From Ktedonobacterales bacterium (lineage in GTDB: Bacteria; Chloroflexota; Ktedonobacteria; Ktedonobacterales; JADMIN01): a DNA stretch of 24,241 nt. Within the stretch, counting starts at the first letter, position 1. Every line of letters begins with the position of its first letter. This document shows positions 7,527 to 14,976 of this stretch, piece by piece. Position numbers and translations under genes: made by a program. The stretch lies in assembly GCA_025935235.1 (NCBI GenBank), contig JAICVT010000012.1:1-24241 (forward strand), in the 5' to 3' direction. Under the pieces are notes generated by a model. It saw nothing but the letters and a program-made list of their open reading frames with translations, was not told the origin of the DNA and ran no database searches.

Positions 7527-7788
7527 CCCGCCATACGACCCATCGTTGGAGTGTACGGGCTGGACACGCCGGTTCACCGCCGTGGGCGAGCGCCTGCGAG
7601 AAGCGGTCGAACTGTATCAGGCGCTCGGCTTCGAGATCCGGCTGGAGCCAGCGGAGCCACGTGTGGACGATGTAGCGGATCAGGAGACGTGCGCGCAGTG
7701 TTTCGTGATGTCGCTTGCGCGCACCGTGTACACGCGCCCGACTCAGCGTCGAGCGGGCGCTTCAGAAGCAGCAGAGGTGACAGCATGA
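7513..7788 (+). CDS. Small CxxC protein of unknown function, translationally coupled in the operon
   Basis: Predicted 91-aa soluble protein. Its ATG overlaps the GNAT stop, AAAGGA lies about nine bases upstream, and its stop overlaps the oah start (ATGA, 7785-7788). This arrangement strongly supports real translation. Seen: CTGWTRRF near residue 14, a helix GERLREAVELYQALGFEIRLEPAEP (only partly quoted elsewhere as LYQALGFEIRLEP), then ETCAQCF with Cys58 and Cys61, and RTVYTRP. I do not recognise the family. The CxxC could bind a metal or do thiol chemistry, alone or as a dimer. The position between GNAT and oah suggests an accessory or regulatory part of benzoyl-CoA metabolism (inference). 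Confidence 0.75.
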   Translation: MNQSNPPYDPSLECTGWTRRFTAVGERLREAVELYQALGFEIRLEPAEPRVDDVADQETCAQCFVMSLARTVYTRPTQRRAGASEAAEVTA

Positions 7789-8771
7789 CCAATTTCCCCG
7801 GCAAAGACCCTGAATCGTTCGGCTTCAGCGAGATCATCTACACCAAGCGCGACTGGGTGGCGACTGTCACCATGAACCGACCAGACAAATACAACGCCTA
7901 CACCTATCACACGCTGCAGGAGATGACGCAGGCCTTTCGCGACGCCTCGTGGGATGACAGCGTCGCCGTCGTCGTGCTAACCGGCGCGGGCGATAAAGCC
8001 TTCTGCACGGGTGGCGATGTGCAAGAGTACGCCGACGAGTACACCCAGCGCCCGCGTGACTACTGGAAGTGGATGGGCCTCTTCATCGAGACGCTGGATA
8101 CGCTGCGCAACATTGGCAAGCCAACCATCGCGCGGCTGAATGGCATGGTGGTCGGCGGCGGCAACGAGCTGAACATGGCGTGCGATCTGGCGATTGCTGC
8201 CGATCATGTGCGCATCCGCCAGGTCGGCGCGGAGGTGGGAAGTGTCGCGGCGGGTGGCGCGACCCAGTGGCTGCCGCTGATCGTCGGCGACCGCCGCGCG
8301 CGCGAGATCCTCTGGCTCTGCGAGTGGGTGGACACCGCGAAAGCCCTCGAATGGGGTCTCATCAACCAGGTCGTTCCCTATGCGGAGCTGGACGACGCCG
8401 TCGCCACGATGGCTGCCAAGCTGGTCGACAAGTTCCCTGAGTGCCTGCGCTATACCAAGCAGCAGACCAACTTCTGGAAAGACCTCGCCTGGTATCAGAC
8501 AGCGGGCCACGCGCGCGAATGGCTGGCGCTCCACTACACCTCGCTGGAGCCGAATGAGGGCATGCGCGCCTTCGTCGAGAAGCGGCGCGCGGATCGCGTT
8601 GGCGTGCGCCAGCGCGCGGCGCGCGGTGGCTCCAGCGAGTTCGTCTGGGGGCCATACAACCAGCGCTGCCCGTCATGCGGAGCGAGCGCGCTCCCAGCGG
8701 ACTTCGCCTTCTGCGGTCAGTGCGGCGCGCAATTGGAGCCATCCACAGCGCGCCAGGCCGAGAGAAGTTGA
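7785..8771 (+). CDS. oah: 6-oxocyclohex-1-ene-1-carbonyl-CoA hydrolase (Oah/BamA-like) with C-terminal zinc ribbon
   Basis: Predicted 328-aa crotonase-fold enzyme that would add water to, and open the ring of, 6-oxocyclohex-1-ene-1-carbonyl-CoA, giving a 3-hydroxypimelyl-CoA-type product. Start at 7785 has AGAGGTGA close by and overlaps the preceding stop. Seen: FCTGGDVQEY (oxyanion-hole loop, ~73-82), VVGGGNELNMACDLAI (~122-137), and VGSVAAGGATQWLP (~151-164), the segment that marks Oah/BamA rather than general enoyl-CoA hydratases. The last ~35 residues add C295-x2-C298-x11-C310-x2-C313, a zinc ribbon of the short double-CxxC type joined by a linker. The MenB naphthoate synthase is a near relative, but the neighbours had and dch and the bcr genes favour Oah. 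The ribbon's role is unknown. Confidence 0.88.
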   Translation: MTNFPGKDPESFGFSEIIYTKRDWVATVTMNRPDKYNAYTYHTLQEMTQAFRDASWDDSVAVVVLTGAGDKAFCTGGDVQEYADEYTQRPRDYWKWMGLFIETLDTLRNIGKPTIARLNGMVVGGGNELNMACDLAIAADHVRIRQVGAEVGSVAAGGATQWLPLIVGDRRAREILWLCEWVDTAKALEWGLINQVVPYAELDDAVATMAAKLVDKFPECLRYTKQQTNFWKDLAWYQTAGHAREWLALHYTSLEPNEGMRAFVEKRRADRVGVRQRAARGGSSEFVWGPYNQRCPSCGASALPADFAFCGQCGAQLEPSTARQAERS

Positions 8772-8807
8772 GACGAGCTGAAACAGGCTGAGATGGGAGG
8801 AAGCGCC

Positions 8808-9839
8808 ATGCGAGCCGCCGTCTTTTATGAGGCGCACGCCCCGCTGCAAACGCAGGACTGGCCCACACCGACGCCCGCCGACGACGAGATTCTGGTGCGC
8901 GTGGCGGCCTGCGGCCTGTGCCACACCGACCTGCACTACATTGACCACGGCGTGCCGACCGCCAAGCAGCCACCACTGATTCTGGGGCACGAAGCGACGG
9001 GTGTCGTCGCGCAGACTGGCGCGCGCGTGACGCAGGTCAAAGAGGGCGACCGTGTGCTGCTGCCAGCGGTGCTGCCGTGCGGCTCGTGTTTCGCCTGCCG
9101 CACCGGGCGCGAGAACATCTGCCTGCGCATGCGCATGTTTGGCAACGACATCAATGGAGCCTTCGCCGGGTATGTGACGGCGCCCGCGAAGGACATATTC
9201 ATCCTGCCCGACGAGATCCCACTGGTCGAGGGCTGCATCATTGCCGACGCCGTCACCACGCCCTTCCACGCGGTCAAGAATCGCGCTGAAGTGCGCCCTG
9301 GCGATACGGTGGCGGTCTACGGCTGCGGCGGCGTGGGGCTGAATGTCGTGCAGTTCGCGCGGCTAGCGGGCGCGATCGTGATCGCCGTGGATGTCGCCGA
9401 AGAGAAGCTGGCGCATGCCACACGTCTGGGCGCCAGCGCGGTCATCAATCCACGGAGCGAGCCAGCGGGCGTCGGCAAGGCGGTGCGCAAGCTGACGGCG
9501 GGCATGGGCGCCGACATCGCCATCGAGGCGATCGGCAATCCAGTGACGATGCGCGACGCCTTCAGCGCGCTGCGGCCGGGCGGGCGGCTGGTAGTGATTG
9601 GATACAGTGACCAGGAGGTCGCCCTGAACGCCGGGCGCGTGATGTATCGCGAGATGGAGATTCGTGGCAGTCTCGGTTGCCGGCCAGTGGACTATCCGCG
9701 TGTGATCGAGCTGGCGCGCGCGGGGCGCATCGAAGTCGCCTCGCTGGTGACGGCGCGCTACTCGCTCGACGAGATCAACGCCGGGCTAGATACGCTGCGC
9801 GCCGGGCGTGGCATCCGCTCGGTTGTGGTCATGGCGTGA
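8808..9839 (+). CDS. had: 6-hydroxycyclohex-1-ene-1-carbonyl-CoA dehydrogenase (zinc-type ADH)
   Basis: Predicted 343-aa medium-chain zinc alcohol dehydrogenase oxidising 6-hydroxycyclohex-1-ene-1-carbonyl-CoA to the 6-oxo compound. Start at 8808 is chosen because GGGAGGAAG precedes it; an ATG at 8793 would place the ribosome site inside the coding sequence. Seen: catalytic-zinc ligands Cys38 (GLCHTD) and His61-Glu62 (GHEATG), the structural-zinc set Cys91, 94, 97 and 105, and the Rossmann motif GCGGVG at 172-177, with Asp195 at the end of the second strand pointing to NAD rather than NADP. The sequence alone fits a broad ADH family. The specific substrate is inferred from its place between oah and dch. 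Confidence 0.87.
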   Translation: MRAAVFYEAHAPLQTQDWPTPTPADDEILVRVAACGLCHTDLHYIDHGVPTAKQPPLILGHEATGVVAQTGARVTQVKEGDRVLLPAVLPCGSCFACRTGRENICLRMRMFGNDINGAFAGYVTAPAKDIFILPDEIPLVEGCIIADAVTTPFHAVKNRAEVRPGDTVAVYGCGGVGLNVVQFARLAGAIVIAVDVAEEKLAHATRLGASAVINPRSEPAGVGKAVRKLTAGMGADIAIEAIGNPVTMRDAFSALRPGGRLVVIGYSDQEVALNAGRVMYREMEIRGSLGCRPVDYPRVIELARAGRIEVASLVTARYSLDEINAGLDTLRAGRGIRSVVVMA

Positions 9840-9851
9840 GGAGGCGTCGCG

Positions 9852-10622
9852 ATGCCATCCACCTATGAGTTTCTGCGTGTTGAGCAGACCGAAGCGGTCG
9901 CGGTCATCACGCTCGACCGCCCGCCGCTGAACGTGCTGACCATCGCCATGAACCACGAGCTGGAGCGCGCGCTGGAAAGCCTCGCCGATGACCCGCATCT
10001 CAAGGCTGTCGTGCTACGCGCCGAGGGGCGCGCGTTCTGCGCGGGAGTGGATGTGGCCGACCACACGCCAGAGCGGGTGAATGAGATGATCCGCGGCTTC
10101 GCGCGACTCGTCACCCGCCTGCGCTCGCTCGCCGCCCCCACCATCGCCGTCGTACATGGCGCTGCGCTGGGTGGCGGGACAGAGCTGGTGATGGGTTGCG
10201 ATATCACGCTGGCGGCGGCCTCAGCCCGCTTTGGCCAGCCCGAAATCACGCTGGGCGTCATTCCGCCGATCGCCGCCGCACTCTTCCCCCGGCGCATCGG
10301 CTACCAGCGGGCAGCGCGGCTGGTTTTCACAGGCGAGACGATCAGCGCCGAGGAGGCCGCACGGCTGGGACTCGTCACCGAGGTCGCGCCAGACGCTGAC
10401 CTCACCAACCGTCTGAATGTCTTGCTCACGCAGCTTACTGGCCTCAGCGCGGCTGCTCTGCGCCTGGCCAAGCGGGCGCTGCTGCTTGGCGCCGCTGGCG
10501 AGACGGCCGCGCTCGACGCCATCAATCAGCTCTATCTCACTGATCTGATGGCGACAGCGGACGCGCGCGAGGGCATTCAGTCCTTCATCGAGAAACGCCC
10601 GCCCATCTGGCGTGACCAGTAG
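9852..10622 (+). CDS. dch: Cyclohexa-1,5-diene-1-carbonyl-CoA hydratase
   Basis: Predicted 256-aa crotonase-superfamily hydratase adding water to the product of class I benzoyl-CoA reductase, to give 6-hydroxycyclohex-1-ene-1-carbonyl-CoA. GAGGAGG, partly in the had stop region, serves as ribosome site. Seen: FCAGVDVADHT (~62-72), whose GVDVxDH pattern is typical of Dch/BamR, then GGGTELVMGCD with Glu111 and FGQPEITLG with Glu131, the two glutamates that do the chemistry in crotonases. It follows had by 12 bp. A generic enoyl-CoA hydratase cannot be ruled out by motifs alone, but the operon makes Dch by far the best reading. Confidence 0.88.
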   Translation: MPSTYEFLRVEQTEAVAVITLDRPPLNVLTIAMNHELERALESLADDPHLKAVVLRAEGRAFCAGVDVADHTPERVNEMIRGFARLVTRLRSLAAPTIAVVHGAALGGGTELVMGCDITLAAASARFGQPEITLGVIPPIAAALFPRRIGYQRAARLVFTGETISAEEAARLGLVTEVAPDADLTNRLNVLLTQLTGLSAAALRLAKRALLLGAAGETAALDAINQLYLTDLMATADAREGIQSFIEKRPPIWRDQ

Positions 10623-10660
10623 CGCCTGCACTGCTCGCAATGCGCTCCTGCCGCAGGCGC
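10622..10660 (+). other. Hairpin in the largest gap of the operon (dch-bcrC)
   Basis: GCGCCTGC (10622-10629) and GCAGGCGC (10653-10660) form an 8-bp GC stem around 23 nt, beginning at the dch stop codon. The 94-bp gap is the widest inside the cluster, and bcrC follows with its own GAGGAG. No T-run follows, so an intrinsic terminator is unlikely. It might set the boundary of a processed or differently expressed mRNA segment. Confidence 0.35.
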
Positions 10661-10716
10661 TCCGCGTGGGGCGTCAGCCGCTGCGCGCTCCCGTGGGCGG
10701 CGCTGAGGAGGCCACT

Positions 10717-11874
10717 ATGACTCTTGACACGCTTGACATCGAAGCCGCGCTCACCGACATCCTGGCGCGCTGCCACGAGCTGAGCCTGCGCCAGCGGATC
10801 GCCAGCGACGAGGCGCACGAGGCGATTGGCTATTTCCCGGTCTATTTTCCCGAAGAGATCGTGCACGCCGCTGGGCTGCTGCCCTACGCGCTGCTGGGCG
10901 GCGGCAACCGTATTGAGGTGCGCTACGCCGACGCGCGCATCGGCTCCTTCGTCTGCTCGATCTGCCGCAGCACGACCGAGCTGGGTCTAAACCACTCGCT
11001 CGGCGAGATGGCAGGCTTCTTCGCGCAGCCAATCTGCGACGCCGCCAAACACATGGCGGGCATCTGGGGACGCAACTTCCCCCAGCAGGATCCGCAGATC
11101 CTGGCGCTGCCACAGAACGTCAACTCGCCCGCCGCCACCCGCTACGTCTACGACGAGTACCAGCGGCTGCGCGCGATCCTGGCCGAGAAGGTTGGGCGCG
11201 CGATCACCGATGACGAGATTCGCGCCAGCCTGGGCGTCTACAACGAGAATCGCCGCCTTCAGCGCGCGCTCTATGCCATCAAGCGTGACGACCCCAGCCG
11301 CCTCTCCAGCGTCGAGGCGTATCTGCTCGTGCGCGCCGGAACACGCATCCGGCGCGAGCGGCACAATGCGCTGCTGCGCGAGGCGCTCGACCTGCTGGCG
11401 CGGCGGCGTGTGCGACCGATGGACAAGCCGCGCGTGGTCTTCGTCGGCGGCTTCTGCGAGCAGCCACCGCTCGAAATGATCGAGACCATCGAGGATGTCT
11501 GCTTCATCGTGGACGACGATCTGCTGATCGGCCAGCGCTGGATCACCGAGGACGTCCCAGAGGTGGGTGATCCCGTCTGGGCGCTGGCGGAAAGCTACAT
11601 CCAGCGCTCGGCGTCCAGCCCGGTGCAGTATGACGCGCGCAAGCCCAAAGAGGAAACGCTGATGACGATGCTGCGCGAGGCGCGCGCCGAGGCCGCCATC
11701 ATCAGCGCCGCCAAGTTCTGCGAGCCGGGGCTGGACGACCAGCTAGCGCTCTCGCGGCGACTCGACCGCGAGCGCATCCCGCACCTCGTCCTCGAATTCG
11801 AGGAGAAGATGACCAGCTTCGAGCAGATGGCGATGCAGGTCGAAACGTTCGCCGAAACGCTGCTTTTTGAATAG
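10717..11874 (+). CDS. bcrC: Benzoyl-CoA reductase, BcrC/BzdN-type subunit (class I, ATP-dependent)
   Basis: Predicted 385-aa subunit of the ring-reducing module. BcrB and BcrC together bind benzoyl-CoA and [4Fe-4S] clusters and receive low-potential electrons from the ATPase subunits. The ATG at 10717 has GCTGAGGAG six bases upstream. An in-frame ATG at 10612 overlaps dch and gives a non-homologous leader. The fold is that of the 2-hydroxyacyl-CoA dehydratase (HgdB/C) family: YFPVYFPEEIVHAAGLLPYAL near the N-terminus (partial: YFPEEIVHAAG), FVCSICRS with Cys80 and Cys83, FVGGFCEQPP with Cys247, and AAKFCEPG with Cys335. Length fits BzdN/BcrC. It is followed 14 bp later by bcrB. Confidence 0.9.
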   Translation: MTLDTLDIEAALTDILARCHELSLRQRIASDEAHEAIGYFPVYFPEEIVHAAGLLPYALLGGGNRIEVRYADARIGSFVCSICRSTTELGLNHSLGEMAGFFAQPICDAAKHMAGIWGRNFPQQDPQILALPQNVNSPAATRYVYDEYQRLRAILAEKVGRAITDDEIRASLGVYNENRRLQRALYAIKRDDPSRLSSVEAYLLVRAGTRIRRERHNALLREALDLLARRRVRPMDKPRVVFVGGFCEQPPLEMIETIEDVCFIVDDDLLIGQRWITEDVPEVGDPVWALAESYIQRSASSPVQYDARKPKEETLMTMLREARAEAAIISAAKFCEPGLDDQLALSRRLDRERIPHLVLEFEEKMTSFEQMAMQVETFAETLLFE

Positions 11875-11888
11875 GTAGGAGGCCTTGC

Positions 11889-13190
11889 ATGGCTACCGCC
11901 GCCAAACATCCAACCGCCGCGACAGACGCGCGCGTCGCTGGGCAACGCCTCGTCAACCAGTGGCTGAAGAACGTCCACACCGCGCCAGAGCGTGGCCAGC
12001 CCGTCGCCTATGTCTTCGTGATGGGCAACGCCATAGAGATCCTGCGCGCTTTCGGCTTCGAGCTGGTCTTCCCAGAGATCAACTCGCTGCAAACGGGTGT
12101 GCGCAAAGCCGCGCCAGAGTACCTGGCGCGAGCCGAGGATTTCGGCTTCTCGCCTGATGTGTGCAGCTACGTCAAAGCCGATGTCGGCCTGATGCTCAGC
12201 GACATGCAGCACCCCTCCGGCGCGCGCATCCCCAGGCCCGACATCGCCATCGCCTCCAGTCTCTGCAACGTCTACATCAAATGGGCGGAGATCTGGGAGC
12301 GGCACTTTGGCGCCTCCACGTTCGTGCTGGATATCCCCGGCAAACGCTTCGCGAACTGGCGGCCGATTCCAGGCTCGCCGCAGTACGACGCCGACAAACG
12401 CTGGGTGGGGGGCCAGCTAGAGGACCTGATCGCTCAGTGCGAGCGGATCACCGGCCAGCGGTTTGATCCCGACAAGTTGGCGGAGGTCGAGGCCAACGTC
12501 AATGAGATGGTCCGCCTGTGGGTTGAGATTCTCAAGCTCAACCAGCATCGGCCCGCGCCCTACAACTCCATGCTCGACGGCCTGACCTACATCGGCGTGC
12601 TCAACGCCTGGCGCGGCACAGCCGAGGGCGTCGCCTACATGCGCCTGCTGCGCGACGAGGTGGCGGCGAAGGTGGCGCGCGGTGAGGGCCGCGTGCGAGA
12701 TGAGCGCTACCGGCTGATCTTCAGCGGCACACCCTGCTACGTGAACCTGCGGCGCATGGTGGAGCTGTTCGAGACGCATGGCGGCGTCTTTGCCGCGTCC
12801 GATTACCTGACCTATGCTGCCGGTGGGCTGGATAGCAGCGGTCTGTTCTACGATCCCGCGCGCCCGCTGGAGAGCCTGGCGGAGGTCACCACGCTGGCCT
12901 CGCAGCTCGGCCTCTCCAACCACTTCTTCTCGCACCACACGCTGGCGCAGCAGGTCAAAGACTATGGCGCGGATGGCATCGTCTACCACGGCATCAAGAG
13001 CTGCCGCACGGTCGCCACCAGCATGGCCGACAACCGCGAATACGTTACCTCGCGCTATGGGCTGCCCACCCTCTACATCGAGTCCGACCTGATTGATCCG
13101 CGCTACTGGTCCGACGCGCAGATCAAGAACCGGGTGGATGCCTTCTTCGAGGTGCTGGAGCAACGTCGGCTGGTGAAGGGGGAGGCGTGA
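11889..13190 (+). CDS. bcrB: Benzoyl-CoA reductase, BcrB/BzdO-type subunit
   Basis: Predicted 433-aa partner of BcrC in the active-site module of class I benzoyl-CoA reductase. AGGAGG lies six bases before the ATG. Candidate iron-sulfur ligands are Cys92 (SPDVCSYVK), Cys126 (ASSLCNVY) and Cys372 (GIKSCRTVA), the three-cysteine pattern of this subunit family. The C-terminal stretch IESDLIDPRYWSDAQIKNR is typical of BcrB/HgdA-like proteins. Size (433 aa) fits BcrB/BzdO and is larger than the BcrC-type partner, as expected. The family also includes 2-hydroxyglutaryl-CoA dehydratase, but that enzyme uses a single activase, while two follow here, and the dch-had-oah genes are adjacent. Confidence 0.91.
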   Translation: MATAAKHPTAATDARVAGQRLVNQWLKNVHTAPERGQPVAYVFVMGNAIEILRAFGFELVFPEINSLQTGVRKAAPEYLARAEDFGFSPDVCSYVKADVGLMLSDMQHPSGARIPRPDIAIASSLCNVYIKWAEIWERHFGASTFVLDIPGKRFANWRPIPGSPQYDADKRWVGGQLEDLIAQCERITGQRFDPDKLAEVEANVNEMVRLWVEILKLNQHRPAPYNSMLDGLTYIGVLNAWRGTAEGVAYMRLLRDEVAAKVARGEGRVRDERYRLIFSGTPCYVNLRRMVELFETHGGVFAASDYLTYAAGGLDSSGLFYDPARPLESLAEVTTLASQLGLSNHFFSHHTLAQQVKDYGADGIVYHGIKSCRTVATSMADNREYVTSRYGLPTLYIESDLIDPRYWSDAQIKNRVDAFFEVLEQRRLVKGEA

Positions 13191-13191
13191 G

Positions 13192-14010
13192 ATGCTCTAC
13201 GTCGCTGGCGTTGATGTTGGCTCGACCCAGGCCAAAGCGGTCGTACTCGACGAGCAGGCGCACGTCGTAGGCGAGGCGATCCTGGATGTCGAGATGAATA
13301 TGGGCTCCGCTGCCCAGCAGGTCTTCGATCTGGTCGTGGCGCGCGCCAGCCTCAGCCCGGATGAGATCGCCTTCACTGTCGCCACGGGCTACGGGCGCTA
13401 TCGCGTCACCTTTGGCGATCTGCAAGTGACCGAGATCAGCTGCCACGCGCGCGGGGCCACCGCCGAGTTCCCCCACACGCGCACCGTGCTCGACATCGGC
13501 GGGCAGGACACCAAGGCCATCCGCATTGGCGATTCGGGCGAGGTGGTGGATTTCGCTATGAACGACAAGTGCGCAGCCGGGACCGGGCGCTTCCTCGGCG
13601 CCGCCTCCTTCGCGCTGGAGCTGCCGCTCTCTGAGCTGGGGCCGCTGGCGCTCAAGGCGACTGCCCCGGTCAAGATCACCACCACCTGCACTGTCTTCGC
13701 GGAATCGGAGATCATCGGCCACCTGGCGAAGGGGCATCGCCCTGAAGACGTGCTGGCGGGCATGCACTATTCCATCGCCACGCGCTGCGCTTCGCTGGTG
13801 CGGCGAGTCGGCCTGGCGCCAGAGATCACCTTCACAGGCGGGGTCTCGCGCAATGCCGCGATGCGCCCGCTGCTGGAGCAAACGCTTGGCATGCCGCTCA
13901 ACGTCAGCGCGCAGGGGCATTTCATGGGCGCGATCGGCGCCGCGCTCTACGCGCTGGACCACGCTCGCACGGGCGCCCCGCGCGTGACTCCGCAGGAGGT
14001 AGCGCCATGA
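13192..14010 (+). CDS. bcrA: Benzoyl-CoA reductase ATPase/activase subunit, BcrA-like (short form)
   Basis: Predicted 272-aa member of the ASKHA BadF/BadG/BcrA/BcrD ATPase family. With its partner it hydrolyses ATP and pushes electrons from a shared [4Fe-4S] cluster to BcrBC. Seen: phosphate-1 motif VDVGSTQAKAV (8-18), DIGGQDTKAI (101-110), NDKCAAGTGRF with Cys127, TTCTVFAESE with Cys166 (these two cysteines would hold the subunit-bridging cluster) and the adenosine motif TGGVSRN (~215). The ATG is two bases after the bcrB stop. The LGPLALKATAPVKI..TCTVFAESE stretch and gene order favour BcrA, but it lacks the ~150-residue extra length of Thauera BcrA and is closer in size to Azoarcus bzd-type and HgdC activases. 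The A-versus-D label is therefore tentative; family membership is certain. Confidence 0.9.
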   Translation: MLYVAGVDVGSTQAKAVVLDEQAHVVGEAILDVEMNMGSAAQQVFDLVVARASLSPDEIAFTVATGYGRYRVTFGDLQVTEISCHARGATAEFPHTRTVLDIGGQDTKAIRIGDSGEVVDFAMNDKCAAGTGRFLGAASFALELPLSELGPLALKATAPVKITTTCTVFAESEIIGHLAKGHRPEDVLAGMHYSIATRCASLVRRVGLAPEITFTGGVSRNAAMRPLLEQTLGMPLNVSAQGHFMGAIGAALYALDHARTGAPRVTPQEVAP

Positions 14011-14942
14011 CTACTGAAACGACGGCTGACATCCTGATCGCGGGCATAGACATCGGCTCGACCTACACCAAAGCCGTGCTCATCAACAGCGCGCGCGCGG
14101 TGCGGGCCACCGCTATCAGGCGCAGCGGCTACAAACCCGCCGCCGCGGCCAGCGCCGTCTTCGATGATCTGGTCGCCAATGCCGGCATCCCGCCAGCGCG
14201 CGTGACCTACATCGCGACGACGGGCTACGGGCGCTATATGGTCCCATTCCGCCATACCCAGATCACCGAGCTGACCTGTCACGCCGTCGCGACCAGCCAT
14301 CACTTCCCCGGCGTGCGCACCATTCTGGACATCGGCGGGCAGGACATCAAAGCCATCCGCATAGACGAGCAGGGGCGGGTGCGCGCCTTCCGCCTCAACG
14401 ACAAGTGCGCGGCTGGCACGGGCGCATTTTTGGAGAAGACGGCGCGCTACCTCGGTCTGCAGACGGGCGAGATCGGCGCCTACGCGCTGCGGTCCGAGCA
14501 GCCCGTGGAGATCAGCAGCGTCTGTGCGGTCTTCGCGGAATCCGAGGTCATCAATCATCTGGCCAGCGGTGTAGCGCCCGAAGACATCATGGAGGGCGCG
14601 ATCGTCGCGCTGGGCGGGCGCGCTGTGCAACTGATGAAGCGCGTCGGCCTGGAACCAGATTATGCGCTGGCCGGTGGCATGACGAACAACCCCGCGATGG
14701 TCGCCGCGCTGGAGCGCAAACTCGGCGCGTCACTGCTGCTGCCACCCGACGGGCTTGGCCAGCTCAACGGCGCTTTCGGAGCCGCGTTGCTCGGAGCACG
14801 CCGGGCCACGAAGCTGCTAGCGGAAGGGCGGGCCATTATCAGCCCCACCGGCGCTGATGAGACAAAGCCGCGACGCTGGTCCACCTATGTAGCGCCTGTC
14901 GCGCAGGCAGCCTCAGCCGCCGAGATCGTCGCGACGGCGTAA
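14007..14942 (+). CDS. bcrD: Benzoyl-CoA reductase ATPase/activase subunit, BcrD-like
   Basis: Predicted 311-aa second activase, starting inside the stop of the first (ATGA, 14007-14010). Seen: IDIGSTYTKAV (14-24), DIGGQDIKAI (108-117), NDKCAAGTGAFL with Cys134, SSVCAVFAESEVINHL with Cys173, and AGGMTNNPAM (~222-231). FLEKTARYLGL and CAVFAESEVIN resemble BcrD/BadG more than BcrA. It would pair with the preceding subunit around one [4Fe-4S] cluster, each contributing two cysteines. The C-terminal ~40 residues are poorly conserved and Ala-rich. No ferredoxin gene follows, so the electron donor must be encoded elsewhere. The A/D naming could be reversed; a tree of both proteins would settle it. 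Confidence 0.9.
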   Translation: MTTETTADILIAGIDIGSTYTKAVLINSARAVRATAIRRSGYKPAAAASAVFDDLVANAGIPPARVTYIATTGYGRYMVPFRHTQITELTCHAVATSHHFPGVRTILDIGGQDIKAIRIDEQGRVRAFRLNDKCAAGTGAFLEKTARYLGLQTGEIGAYALRSEQPVEISSVCAVFAESEVINHLASGVAPEDIMEGAIVALGGRAVQLMKRVGLEPDYALAGGMTNNPAMVAALERKLGASLLLPPDGLGQLNGAFGAALLGARRATKLLAEGRAIISPTGADETKPRRWSTYVAPVAQAASAAEIVATA

Positions 14943-14976
14943 TGGCGCCACCTTGTAGCACTTGAGGTGATAGATC

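Noticed and set aside
7785..8771. MenB (1,4-dihydroxy-2-naphthoyl-CoA synthase)
   Set aside because: The VGSVAAGGATQWLP segment and the bcr/had/dch context fit Oah; no other menaquinone gene is near.
10717..14942. 2-hydroxyglutaryl-CoA (or lactoyl-CoA) dehydratase with activator
   Set aside because: Those systems use one activase, whereas two distinct ones follow here, and dch, had and oah are directly upstream.
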